Source: Deltaproteobacteria bacterium
GTDB taxonomy: Bacteria; Desulfobacterota_B; Binatia; UBA9968
Direction: 5' to 3'
Length of the DNA stretch: 28,637 bases
Assembly: GCA_005879255.1 (NCBI GenBank)
Contig: VBKY01000109.1
Coordinates: 1-28,637, forward strand
Under the pieces are notes generated by a model, which did not search any database, was not told the DNA's origin, and worked only from the letters and a program-made list of their open reading frames with translations. Both the position numbers and the translations under genes were made by a program. Shown here piece by piece: positions 7,775-15,759 of the stretch (position 1 is its first letter; each line of letters opens with the position of its first letter).

Positions 7775-8668
7775 TCACTGATTCGGTTTAACGCCGCGGT
7801 CGAAACGCGACAGGCCTCGGCCAAGTTTCTCGCGATTCTCGGCAGTCCGTTTCCATTTCTCTTCGTCGGAAATCAGCGACCAATTTTCTTCGCCGAGCGC
7901 GGTAATCTGCAATTTGTTGGTGTCGGGATCGGAGAAATAGATGCTCCGCTCACCGGGAGCGCGCAGCCCATCCTCGGAGCGAAAATCACCCTGATTGGCG
8001 CCGCCGAGCGCGGGAATAAGTTCGAGTATGCGGTCGTAATCATCCTGGCTCACGTTAAAGGCGACGTGAACCGCCCGACCATGCCGTTTCGTGCGATCGG
8101 AAAGCGCGTCGACTTGCTTCACTGCCAGAAGTTGATGATTGGGAAATTCGAAGAAGTGCTCGTTCTGTTCTTCACAGACGAATTTTAGGCCGAGCGCTTC
8201 GGCATAGAACTTCTTTGCTTGCTCCAGGTTCTTGGTCTCGAACACAACATGACTTAGGCAGATGTCGCCGAGCGCCTGGCGGGTCATGCAGATTTCAAAA
8301 TGGTTATGGTCAAAGTCCGTGAAGCGGAAGGAGCGAATGAACGGTGACGCGCCTCCGTGCTCGTGAATTTCGCCGCAGGCTACGCCGGATTGCTTGATTC
8401 GATTCACTGTGGCGCCCAACAGTTGTTCCGTTCCGACGGCTACCGCGTAGCGCGGCGCGCCGCTGGGCGACGGCTCGGTTTGGATGCCGGGCAGATTCAG
8501 CCCGATGATATTCTCTCCGGCTTTTACGTAAGTATGCCGCGGCGAGCCGTCGGCGTTCTTTCGCTGGGTGAGAAACGTCAGGCCTACGGTGTCGATGTAG
8601 AATTTCTCCGAGCGCGGTAAATCGCGCACCGGAAAGGCGACGTGATCGAGTGTTTCGGCGCCGAACAT
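7775..8668 (-). CDS. Two-domain VOC protein, extradiol dioxygenase-like
   Basis: At 297 residues this has the length and tandem-domain layout of extradiol (catechol 2,3-) dioxygenases. Domain 1 spans about 5-130 and domain 2 about 137-260. Type I extradiol enzymes bind Fe(II) through His, His and Glu in the second domain. Here His140 (CLSHVVF) and His201 (VHVAFNV) are in place, but the third position reads DPDTNKLQIT, giving Gln254 in place of Glu. Domain 1 has His9 and Glu125 but Tyr74 at the middle position. Aromatic ring cleavage is therefore uncertain. GGAGG precedes ATG 8668. Neighbours are a solute-binding protein upstream and an M24 homologue downstream, all in one run. Confidence 0.88.
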   Translation of the reverse strand: MFGAETLDHVAFPVRDLPRSEKFYIDTVGLTFLTQRKNADGSPRHTYVKAGENIIGLNLPGIQTEPSPSGAPRYAVAVGTEQLLGATVNRIKQSGVACGEIHEHGGASPFIRSFRFTDFDHNHFEICMTRQALGDICLSHVVFETKNLEQAKKFYAEALGLKFVCEEQNEHFFEFPNHQLLAVKQVDALSDRTKRHGRAVHVAFNVSQDDYDRILELIPALGGANQGDFRSEDGLRAPGERSIYFSDPDTNKLQITALGEENWSLISDEEKWKRTAENREKLGRGLSRFDRGVKPNQ

Positions 8669-8685
8669 TTGTTTTCCTCCGATCG

Positions 8686-9780
8686 CTAGGAAGATTTTCG
8701 CTTCAAGACGATTTCGTCGAGAATTTGAATGCCCTCTTTGAGGAGTTTGTGGCTTTGCTCCAAGGTGTTGAGCTGGATGCGCGGCGTGCCCAACAAATTC
8801 TGCAACTCTTTCATGCGCGGATATATGGGCTCGACTTTCGGGTGAGCAACGACGCGGCCTTCCTTGGCGATCAGCCGCTGGCCTTCTTCGGAGATCAGGA
8901 AATCATAAAACAGCGCGGCGGCATGCGGATGCGGAGCGTTGCGTGCCATCGTCAGCGGGTAGATCAAAGCGGGGATCAAATCTTCCGCAATCCAATCGAC
9001 GGGCGCGTTTTGGGCGCGTAGGGTTTCATTATTATAGGCATAGGTCGTCACGGCCAGCGGCGCCTCGCCGGCCATCATCATTTGGGTCGTGGTGTCGCGG
9101 CCGACACGGATCAATAGTTGCTGCTGGCTGAGCTTGGTAAAATAATTGACGGTCCTTTCTTTGCCCCACGCGCCGAGCAGGGCCATTACTTCTTCCAATG
9201 AAGATTCGTCGAAAAGAATTTCGCCTTTCCAGCGCGGCTGAAGCAAGTCGTCCCAACTCTTGGGCGCATCTTTGCGGTTTACCTTCCGCGGGTTGAAAGC
9301 AAAAACGCGAAAGGCGTAGTTCATGTTTGTGTAATAAACAGATTTCGCATGGGCCGGGTAAATCGCTCGAACGGGAGTTTCATACTTACCGACGAGATTC
9401 TTTTCGAAAAGCGGCGGCAAGAGGTCAGTTGACGGCTTCACGACGTCCACTAAATTACGGCCGGCATTGGCCTCGGAAATCACCCGTTGGGTTACTTGCC
9501 TTGTCTTGGCGCGCCAGACCTGCGCGTTTATAAAGGGATAGTTCTTCTTGAAGGCTTGAATATAACGGGTGGCGTTTTCCAGGCCAGAATTGGTGTACCA
9601 AAGCATCTCGCCTTCGCTCTTGGCGCCTTCGACGAGTTTTTTCTCGCGTTCCGCCGCCGGCAACTTTTCCAGGGACTTCCAAATCTCCTCCGCAGGTCTC
9701 GTAGCGGCGCCGAAAATCGGTTCCGGTGAAAGTCCGAATAGGAAAAATAATGCCGGAAAGATTTTGATCAGATTATTCAT
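8686..9780 (-). CDS. ABC transporter periplasmic substrate-binding protein
   Basis: This 364-residue protein starts with a Sec signal peptide (hydrophobic to about residue 24, cleavage probably near FGAAT). The mature part resembles iron(III)/polyamine-type extracellular solute-binding proteins, with the phrases EGEMLWYTNS, FKKNYPFINAQVWRA and SWDDLLQPRWKGEI and a C-terminal FYDFLISEEGQ segment typical of the family. Its cargo is not deducible; metal, organic acid and aromatic ligands all occur. No intact permease or ATPase lies beside it; only the remnant upstream (9959-10521) carries ABC sequence, so it may rely on components elsewhere. An AGGA lies about 11 bases before the ATG. The next gene starts only 17 bases on. 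Confidence 0.9.
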   Translation of the reverse strand: MNNLIKIFPALFFLFGLSPEPIFGAATRPAEEIWKSLEKLPAAEREKKLVEGAKSEGEMLWYTNSGLENATRYIQAFKKNYPFINAQVWRAKTRQVTQRVISEANAGRNLVDVVKPSTDLLPPLFEKNLVGKYETPVRAIYPAHAKSVYYTNMNYAFRVFAFNPRKVNRKDAPKSWDDLLQPRWKGEILFDESSLEEVMALLGAWGKERTVNYFTKLSQQQLLIRVGRDTTTQMMMAGEAPLAVTTYAYNNETLRAQNAPVDWIAEDLIPALIYPLTMARNAPHPHAAALFYDFLISEEGQRLIAKEGRVVAHPKVEPIYPRMKELQNLLGTPRIQLNTLEQSHKLLKEGIQILDEIVLKRKSS

Positions 9781-9826
9781 CGCGGGACATTTCCTGTGCC
9801 GTGAAGCCGGTCTCGATCACGTCTTA

Positions 9827-9856
9827 ACTTTATTTCACGAGGAAATTCGAAGTCAA
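9827..9856 (-). promoter_or_regulatory. Possible sigma-70 promoter for the substrate-binding protein gene
   Basis: On the minus strand TTGACT (9851-9856) is followed after 18 bases by TAAAGT (9827-9832), in an AT-rich patch ahead of the solute-binding protein start at 9780. A TTGACA hexamer also lies slightly upstream (9869-9874) but lacks a good partner. The match is modest. Confidence 0.3.
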
Positions 9857-9958
9857 ACGACTGTGTAATGTCAATTATTCCAAGTTCCGCCGGCCGCAGA
9901 ACGTTCAGACCGGCAAGGCGATCATGCCGAGGTGATTTTCGAGCGCAACTTTGATGGT

Positions 9959-10141
9959 TCATGGCCCGCGCAGGGCTCGGCAGCATTCGGCCGGCAATTC
10001 CAATGAAATATTCTGACCTTGTTGCACGTGGTACGAAGGATGCAGTTTCGTCCGCAGGCGCTGGTTTCCCACCAGCACTTGGCACTCCAACGAATCCCCC
10101 ATAAAGATTACCGCGTTCACCTTACCTTGGAACAAGTTGTG
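9959..10141 (-). pseudogene. Remnant of an ABC transporter ATPase: C-terminal TOBE domain only
   Basis: In a frame shifted relative to the preceding substrate-binding fragment, the minus strand reads HNLFQGKVNAVIFMGDSLEC followed by QVLVG, KLHPSY and a stop at 9959. This is the typical end of the TOBE regulatory domain of PotA/FbpC-type ATPases, which closes an ATP-binding subunit of about 350 residues. No nucleotide-binding domain and no permease precede it. The domain is joined almost directly to the truncated gene at 10117-10521, consistent with a deletion that removed the end of the binding protein, the permease and most of the ATPase. I infer this from motif memory; a profile search would settle it. 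Confidence 0.75.
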
Positions 10142-10521
10142 CCGCGGTCTAGAGTCGGTGATAACGCGGATATCCTCCGGTCGGACGACCGTATGGCGCG
10201 GTCCTCGTGGCTGGCACGGGAATATTCGATGTTGATGTACGGGTAGCGTTCCTTGAAAGGGCGCGAGAGCACTTCGACCTGCCCAGGGTCAAATGTGGAA
10301 TAAATTCGCAGCTTGCCTTCTTTGCGCGCGCCGTCGAGCCAGGCCTTGGGCACCTCGAGCTCTTTGTCGATATTCGTGAGGATGGCGGATTCAAGCTTTA
10401 ATTTCTTGAGCATTTCCTCGCTCGACTTGGGAAGAGGAGCGGGAGCCGAGAAGGAAATCTCCGGCAAGATCGGAAGAGCCGCTACCAATACGATTAGCGA
10501 CAAAACTGCTTGCGCGATCAT
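10117..10521 (-). pseudogene. Truncated ABC substrate-binding protein gene
   Basis: ATG 10521 follows GAGGAA and opens a good signal peptide and about 110 residues of an iron/polyamine-type solute-binding protein. The recognisable part includes LDGARKEGKLRIYSTFD, FKERYPYINIEYSRASHEDR and ends near AIR at about 10189. The phrase parallels FKKNYPFINAQVWRA in the intact paralogue at 8686-9780. The frame then runs through about 24 unrelated residues to a stop at 10117, giving 134 residues where about 330-360 are expected. TOBE-domain sequence from an ATPase begins in another frame within 60 bases of the break. The gene is therefore a fragment, left by a deletion fused to the remnant downstream. 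It starts 6 bases after the flavin reductase stop. Confidence 0.85.
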
Positions 10522-10527
10522 AAACAA

Positions 10528-11193
10528 CTATTCCTCTTTCCTAGTCTGTTTCTTCGGCTGTGAAAGATATTTCTTCAATAACGGCGAGTCGTAGTTCGCG
10601 GGGCCGATACCGCTCAAATGAGCGTAGTATTTGCCCCGTGGTTTCCCCTCAACGTATTTCGTTCCCATATAGAGAAGCGGATTCGCATCTGCCCGATAAA
10701 GCTCGCCTTCCATCGCACCCTTGCGCATATGCGTGGCTAGAACCTCACCGACGAAAAGGTCCATCTCGTCGTCGAAAGGAATCTGCCTCGCGACTTTGTA
10801 CTCGACGTTGCCGATAGCTTCGCCGATCAACGGCACGGAGATCTTCGACGGCCGCACCGCCGTGAGTCCTGCGGCCTGCCATTTATCGACGTCGTGGCCG
10901 GAGATATAGCCGCCGAAAACGACGATTTCCATCATTTCGTCGGTGGGCGCGCTCATGACGAACTCGCCACGCTCAAGCAAGTAATCGTAAGTCAAAGTTC
11001 TCTTCTGAATCGCCACGACCATGCGCGACGGCTCGGCGCCCGTCGGTGTGAACCACATCGCAGTCAGAAAATTGAGCCGGTCGTTCTTGCCACGGGTGAC
11101 GACGAGAGAGGGAACACGAATTGAAAACGGCTTGTTGCCATGGTTGACCGACTCGAACATGTCGGGTTCTTGCCAATTCATGGTCGTATCCAT
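10528..11193 (-). CDS. Flavin reductase-like domain protein
   Basis: This 221-residue protein matches the flavin reductase-like/DIM6-NTAB flavoprotein family. After a short N-terminal lead it shows SLVVTRGKNDRLNFLTAMWF, the PSRMVVAIQKRTLTYDYL segment and the GEFVMSAPT strand, the pattern that binds FMN. Members supply reduced flavin to two-component monooxygenases or bind FMN themselves. A monooxygenase partner is not encoded in the window. It is the first gene of the minus-strand cluster that contains VOC and M24 genes, so it may feed reduced flavin into that pathway. The upstream gene at 11348 is divergent, leaving about 150 bases for promoters. Confidence 0.88.
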   Translation of the reverse strand: MDTTMNWQEPDMFESVNHGNKPFSIRVPSLVVTRGKNDRLNFLTAMWFTPTGAEPSRMVVAIQKRTLTYDYLLERGEFVMSAPTDEMMEIVVFGGYISGHDVDKWQAAGLTAVRPSKISVPLIGEAIGNVEYKVARQIPFDDEMDLFVGEVLATHMRKGAMEGELYRADANPLLYMGTKYVEGKPRGKYYAHLSGIGPANYDSPLLKKYLSQPKKQTRKEE

Positions 11194-11347
11194 AAACCAC
11201 GCGACTCCCTATCACGGATTGGTGCCGAGCGCTATGGCAGAGAAGGAATTGACGAACTGAAATGGGATGGATATACGAAGTCCAAAAAAAATCAGCAAGA
11301 GCCTATCAGTTGGAACTTCACGGCACACCCGATAAATGGGAGGCGGT

Positions 11348-11743
11348 ATGTTGGACGCTTTGTTGGAGCTAGTCGTCGAGTTCGTTCTGGAATTCTTATA
11401 TCAACTGGTTGTTGAAATCAGCCTCGAATATGTCGCCGAATTTTTCCGTCGCCGACCGACTTTGAGCACGGTACTGGCATTCATCGTAATACCGCTTTGC
11501 GGTGCGTTTGTTGGCCTATTCTTATCGAACATGATTCCTAGGCGAGTCCTTCCGCGGCCAACCGTTCCAGGGATCAGTTTGCTGTTATCGCCGTTGGTAA
11601 CCGGAATGGTGATGAAGCTTTTCGGCGACTGGCGCAGAAGTCACGGCCACCAGCCAACGGCGCTCGCTACCTTTTGGGGCGGCGCACTTTTTGCTTTTTC
11701 AATGGCGCTAGTACGTTGGTTGCGAGTAGGACGAATGATTTAG
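11348..11743 (+). CDS. Small membrane protein of unknown function
   Basis: I do not recognise this 131-residue protein. The N-terminal 32 residues are strikingly regular, alternating Leu/Val/Phe with Glu (LLELVVEFVLEFLYQLVVEI), and would form an acidic amphipathic helix. Three hydrophobic segments follow at about 40-61, 72-92 and 105-125, joined by short basic loops (RRRP, PRRVLPRP, RRSHGH). The in-frame ATG at 11336 lies in the ribosome-site region; ATG 11348 is preferred because GGGAGG sits just before it. It is a single gene, convergent with the epimerase gene that ends at 11762. It may be an inner-membrane protein; the function is unknown. Confidence 0.7.
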   Translation: MLDALLELVVEFVLEFLYQLVVEISLEYVAEFFRRRPTLSTVLAFIVIPLCGAFVGLFLSNMIPRRVLPRPTVPGISLLLSPLVTGMVMKLFGDWRRSHGHQPTALATFWGGALFAFSMALVRWLRVGRMI

Positions 11744-11761
11744 GTAAGAGTATGACCGTGC

Positions 11762-12691
11762 TTAACTCACCCGCGCCAACCCTGCCGCGTGCCTCGTTCC
11801 ATTGATCTCGTCTAACACCATTTTTTCCACTGACTGAATCTTCCAGTCGAATTCTTTCACGGCGCGGGAGTTGTCGAAGTTCCACGCAGGGACGCGCGCT
11901 TTTTCGTCGAAGGTGATTTGGGCGTCGGGGAGATATTTTTTCACGATAGCGGCGATCTCGTTGCCGGTGGGTGACGGGCCGGTAGCCATATAAGTGTCGT
12001 GCTTCACCTCACTGGCCAGAGCGATCTTGCTGTAGAGGCGGCTGATGTCGGTGACGCCGACGATATTACGCGGCGCGGCCGATGGCCAGTTGGCAAAGCC
12101 GGGCTTGCCGAGGGCGGGTAGTTGAATCATCTGGCGTGAGAAAGCGGTGTTGCCAGGACCGATGACGGCGGTGGAGTGGACTTTGATGATCTCAAGGCCG
12201 AAGGTTTGCGCGTAGCGCTCGGCCATACCGTTGTTGAGGAGCTTCATCAGACCATAGACGCTCTTCGGCGCTCGTGGCTCGGTGTTTTCAGTGATTAGTT
12301 CCGGTCCGTAGCGGTCTTGGTAACCGAAGGTTCCAACCGTGCTGGCGAAGATGACGCGTTGGACGCGCGCGAGGCGAGCGGCTTCAAATAGATTGGTCAC
12401 GCCGATAATGTTCACGCGGGCGGAGTTGAGGAGGTCGCGGCAGTCGGGAGCGAGGAGCGGCGTCATGAAGTAGCCGAGCGCGACGATGCGCTGCACGCCG
12501 TGGTCAACGATTGCCCCCATGATTTCTTCGAGATTCGTCATGTCACCCCTGATGAACGGCACGCCCGGTACAATCCAATTCGCCGCTGCCGGTACAAGAT
12601 CGAAAGCGATAACTTCAGCGCCTTGGTTCGCTAAATTTTTTACGACATGGCGGCCGATGTAGCCGCTGCCGCCGACGACTAGAATTTTCAT
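11762..12691 (-). CDS. NAD-dependent epimerase/dehydratase (extended SDR)
   Basis: This 309-residue protein is an extended short-chain dehydrogenase. The dinucleotide-binding motif GGSGYIG is at residues 7-13, the acidic Asp31 in IAFDLVP points to NAD(H), and the catalytic Ser/Thr117-118 (ASTVG), Tyr146 and Lys150 (SVYGLMK) are present. Members act on nucleotide sugars or other hydroxy-carbonyl substrates; there are no sugar-synthesis genes nearby, so the substrate is open. GGAGGT precedes ATG 12691 at ideal spacing. It stands alone, with a repeat pair in the gap to the upstream methyltransferase gene. Confidence 0.92.
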   Translation of the reverse strand: MKILVVGGSGYIGRHVVKNLANQGAEVIAFDLVPAAANWIVPGVPFIRGDMTNLEEIMGAIVDHGVQRIVALGYFMTPLLAPDCRDLLNSARVNIIGVTNLFEAARLARVQRVIFASTVGTFGYQDRYGPELITENTEPRAPKSVYGLMKLLNNGMAERYAQTFGLEIIKVHSTAVIGPGNTAFSRQMIQLPALGKPGFANWPSAAPRNIVGVTDISRLYSKIALASEVKHDTYMATGPSPTGNEIAAIVKKYLPDAQITFDEKARVPAWNFDNSRAVKEFDWKIQSVEKMVLDEINGTRHAAGLARVS

Positions 12692-12747
12692 CCATTGACC
12701 TCCAGGATTTTCGGCGCGTTTTATACGACGGCCGGCTTCTCAGTTTC

Positions 12748-12840
12748 GTAAGAAGGGTAGAGCGAAGCGATATCTATCGTTAGCTACGGTCGGTCAAATT
12801 CGATGGGTATCGGCGCATGGCGCCTCAACCCATCCTACAA
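12748..12840. repeat. Inverted pair of dispersed intergenic repeat units
   Basis: A degenerate unit in reverse orientation (12748-12779) and a well-kept unit in forward orientation (12802-12840, GATGGGTATCGGCGC to CATCCTACAA) repeat the element at 4424-4588. The order of orientations is opposite to that copy, with the reverse unit first. It occupies the gap between the epimerase start and the methyltransferase stop, both on the minus strand. Confidence 0.78.
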
Positions 12841-12853
12841 TGTTTTACACTCT

Positions 12854-13522
12854 CTACTTCACAAGGAAGACCAAAAAATACTGATACGGTAAGAATGTAT
12901 GCTCCTTGGCTAGCCGGAAATCGTGGCTCTCCATTTGTTTAATTAAATCTTCGCGGGCAATTTTCATTTGCATGGGCGGACCGACGGGGAGATCTTTCTT
13001 ATGAAAGTCGATCATGACCACTTCGCCGTTGGGCTTAAGCAATTTTTTCATCAGCGAAAGATATTTCGTCTGGTTCTCAATGTGGTGCCATGAGTCGCTG
13101 AAGAAGAAGCGATTCACCGAGGCGACAGGGAGCAATGGGTCGTCGGGGTCGGCTAGGATGGAAACCACGTTGGTAACTTTAAGATCGCGGATGGCGCGGT
13201 TGATGTGCAGAATCATGTCCGGACTTACGTCGACCGCGTAAATCGTCCCTCTCTCACTCACGTGGCGCGCCAAACGAAAGGTAAAATAACCGGAGCCGGC
13301 GCCGATGTCGGCGATGATTTCTCCCGGCTTTATGTCGAGCGCTGCTAGGACTTCTTGGGGATTCTGATAGGCGTCGCGTTTGGGGTCGTCCAATGCGCCG
13401 ATGTATGCCTTCGGGTCATTGTGCAGCCCGTGCATTTGATGTTCGTCGCGTTTGATCGCGTCCTGGGCATAGACCGCCAATGGCAAAAGGATAAACGCAA
13501 AGAGTGCGGTTCGGTACGACAT
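12854..13522 (-). CDS. Exported class I SAM-dependent methyltransferase-like protein
   Basis: The frame extends up to 13609, but ATG 13522 is preferred because GGAGG lies just upstream. From there the protein is 222 residues and opens with a clear signal peptide (SYRTALFAFILLPLAVYAQ). The mature part has the class I methyltransferase core: ADIGAGSGYFTFRLA (motif I), YAVDVSPDM (acidic ribose-binding residue), FFFSDSWHHI and KPNGEVVMIDFHK. SAM is not known to be available in the periplasm, so export is odd; the enzyme may be membrane-anchored with the domain in the cytoplasm, or act on another ligand. The substrate is unknown. It is divergent from the APC permease gene. Confidence 0.85.
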   Translation of the reverse strand: MSYRTALFAFILLPLAVYAQDAIKRDEHQMHGLHNDPKAYIGALDDPKRDAYQNPQEVLAALDIKPGEIIADIGAGSGYFTFRLARHVSERGTIYAVDVSPDMILHINRAIRDLKVTNVVSILADPDDPLLPVASVNRFFFSDSWHHIENQTKYLSLMKKLLKPNGEVVMIDFHKKDLPVGPPMQMKIAREDLIKQMESHDFRLAKEHTFLPYQYFLVFLVK

Positions 13523-13662
13523 CAGAGCCCTCCTTCGCGGCGCGCCGCTTGGGTCAATCGTGTTTGCCGTTGTCAGGCTATCACAATCTTTGGCGATTCC
13601 AATTCTCATCCGGCGTGACCGCAGTCGGGAAAATAAGTTGCCTGCCCGGTTATTTCCCTGTA

Positions 13663-15042
13663 ATGGTAACCGCTATGGCGCAAACCGAACTCAAACGACA
13701 AATTGGTTTATTCGACGCCGTGATGTTGATCTCCGGTGACATGATCGGCACTGGAATATTCATTTCTACGGGGGCCATAGCGGCACAAGTTCCATCGCCC
13801 GGAGGCGTGCTTCTGGTTTGGATCTTTGGCGGGTTGCTGGCTCTGGCGGGCGCCTTGAGTTGCGCCGAGCTTTCGGCGAGTCTACCGTACGCCGGCGGCG
13901 ACTATAATTATATTCGGGAAGCTTACGGTAAGTTGATGGGCTTTCTTTCCGGCTGGTCGTCGTTCCTAGTTACGTTTTCGGGAGCTATCGCTTTCCTCGC
14001 CGTCATCTTCAACGAGTACATGTCTTTCTTCTTTCCTGTGCTCGGAAGTAAAGACGCGCTTTTTTCAGCCGCGATACCCTTTGTGTCGATCAACATTACC
14101 ATCGGCACTCTCTTCTCCATCTTCGTCGTGCTGTTGATTTCCGCGCTGCATTGCATCGGCGTGCGTCAAGGAACCATAACCCAAAACATCTTGACGGTGA
14201 TCAAGATCGGGTCGCTCGTGGGAATCATTTTGCTCGGCGTATTTATCGGCAAAGGCAGCACCGAGCACTTCAGTCCTCTGTTTGACTGGGACAAAATCGC
14301 CAAATCGAGCGTCTTCGCCTCGGCTTTTATCCCGGCGATTTTCGCCTACTCGGGATGGAATGCGGTCATTTACATCGCGGGTGAAGTCAAAGATCCTGAG
14401 CGAAACTTGCCGAAAGCCTTGTTGATGGCAAACCTAATCGTAATCGTGCTCTACCTAGCGATCAACATCGTTTACATCTACGGAGTGCCGGTGACCGAGA
14501 TGAAAGGCGCGGCTCGAATATCCGAAGTGGCGACGACCGCGTTGTTTGGTTACCCGACATCGGCGTGGATTACGGCTCTCATCACCGTTTCGATTCTCGG
14601 CGCGCTCAATGTTGTGACGATGCTCGGCCCGCGGATTTATTACGCGATGGCGCGCGATGGCGTATTTTTTAAGCGGCTGACCTACATTCATCCAAAATTC
14701 GCTACGCCGACCAGCGCGATCATTCTGCAGGCCGTCACATGCTTGCTGATTCTCACGAACACATGGGGCACGTTGTTTACCTATGTCAGCGTGGTCATCA
14801 CGCTGTTCTCCGCGCTGACGGTAGGCTCGGTCATCGTGCTCCGGTATAGACGACCGGAGTTGAAGCGGCCCTACAAACTCTGGGGATACCCGGTCGTGCC
14901 GATTCTTTTTGTCGCCGCGCATCTGTGGATCGTGTGGGGATCGGTCACAGAAAATCCAAAAGATTCCCTGATCGGGCTCGGTATCGTTTGCCTTGGAATA
15001 CCAGCGTACTTGATCTGGCGCACGCGGCTCGACAATAGATAA
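13663..15042 (+). CDS. APC-superfamily amino acid permease
   Basis: From ATG 13663 the protein is 459 residues with about 12 hydrophobic segments, the normal size for amino acid/polyamine/organocation transporters. The unwound first helix carries GDMIGTGIFISTGAIAA, the conserved glycine-rich substrate site. The motif AYSGWNAVIYIAGEVKDPERNLPKAL around helix 6 (in parts) and the SVLGA-like helix 8 resemble the LAT/SteT subgroup. Transport of a neutral amino acid by exchange or symport is likely. ATG 13675 is another possible start. The frame also extends back to TTG 13504, which would overlap the divergent methyltransferase signal peptide and is unlikely. There is no strong ribosome site at either ATG. 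Confidence 0.92.
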   Translation: MVTAMAQTELKRQIGLFDAVMLISGDMIGTGIFISTGAIAAQVPSPGGVLLVWIFGGLLALAGALSCAELSASLPYAGGDYNYIREAYGKLMGFLSGWSSFLVTFSGAIAFLAVIFNEYMSFFFPVLGSKDALFSAAIPFVSINITIGTLFSIFVVLLISALHCIGVRQGTITQNILTVIKIGSLVGIILLGVFIGKGSTEHFSPLFDWDKIAKSSVFASAFIPAIFAYSGWNAVIYIAGEVKDPERNLPKALLMANLIVIVLYLAINIVYIYGVPVTEMKGAARISEVATTALFGYPTSAWITALITVSILGALNVVTMLGPRIYYAMARDGVFFKRLTYIHPKFATPTSAIILQAVTCLLILTNTWGTLFTYVSVVITLFSALTVGSVIVLRYRRPELKRPYKLWGYPVVPILFVAAHLWIVWGSVTENPKDSLIGLGIVCLGIPAYLIWRTRLDNR

Positions 15043-15153
15043 CCGCGAATTCAACACTCAGTGTCCGTGAAATCATGCCGAACCCCGCCATCTGGATTCT
15101 GCGTTCCGACCCGTATAAATTTATCCTAAGTGTTCAACGAAGGGATTGAAGTA

Positions 15154-15759
15154 ATGGTTCGCATCACCAAAGTGTACACGCGCACCGGCGACAAGGGCGA
15201 AACCGCTCTGGTCGGCGGCAAGCGAGTGCCCAAGGATTCGCCGCGAATCCACGCCTACGGAACGATCGATGAATTGAATTCCGTTGTCGGTCTGGCGCGG
15301 GTCTTCAACGAAGAGAGTCTCGATGCCGGTGAGGCGCATCAGTTTTTGGACGGAGTGCTGTGCCAAATTCAAGACGAGCTATTCGATCTCGGCAGCGAGC
15401 TGGCCACGCCGCCCGAGTTTTTCAAGGAGGGCATGTACCGCGTGAGCGAAAGCGAGATCGATCGAATCGAGAAATCAATCGACCGATGTCAGAAGGATCT
15501 CGAACCGCTCAAGTCGTTCATTCTGCCGGGCGGCGGAAGAATCGGCGCCTATCTGCATCAGTGCCGCACCGTGTGCCGGCGAGCCGAGCGCGAGATTCTA
15601 CGGTTGTCGCGGTCGGAAGACATTAATGATTGCGCGCTAAAGTATGTTAACCGGTTGAGTGATCTATTCTTCGTGCTGTCGCGTTGGATTGCCAAACAGA
15701 CTGGAGAGCCCGAGTATCTGTGGCAGCGGGGACTTCAGGAGAGGCCAAAGAGTAAATAA
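15154..15759 (+). CDS. Cob(I)alamin adenosyltransferase, PduO type
   Basis: This enzyme transfers the adenosyl group of ATP to cob(I)alamin to make coenzyme B12. The 201-residue protein has the PduO-type ATP-binding signature TRTGDKGETALVGG at residues 9-22, then the IHAYGTIDELNS helix, FILPGG and the CRRAEREIL helix near the C-terminal third. ATG 15154 follows AGGG at about nine bases; the GTG at 15130 would add eight unlikely residues. No cobalamin riboswitch is visible in the 110-base leader. No B12-dependent mutase or dehydratase is encoded in the window, so the client enzyme lies elsewhere. Confidence 0.95.
   Translation: MVRITKVYTRTGDKGETALVGGKRVPKDSPRIHAYGTIDELNSVVGLARVFNEESLDAGEAHQFLDGVLCQIQDELFDLGSELATPPEFFKEGMYRVSESEIDRIEKSIDRCQKDLEPLKSFILPGGGRIGAYLHQCRTVCRRAEREILRLSRSEDINDCALKYVNRLSDLFFVLSRWIAKQTGEPEYLWQRGLQERPKSK

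Noticed and set aside
9777..10085. 102-codon minus-strand frame across the remnant region
   Set aside because: It overlaps the TOBE remnant in another frame and shows no motif; the remnant reading explains the sequence better.
14455..15057. 200-codon minus-strand frame
   Set aside because: Antisense to the permease gene, whose transmembrane pattern and motifs are unambiguous.
15043..15153. Possible cobalamin riboswitch before the adenosyltransferase
   Set aside because: I could not find the conserved B12-box-like sequence and the leader is only about 110 bases, too short for the usual structure.
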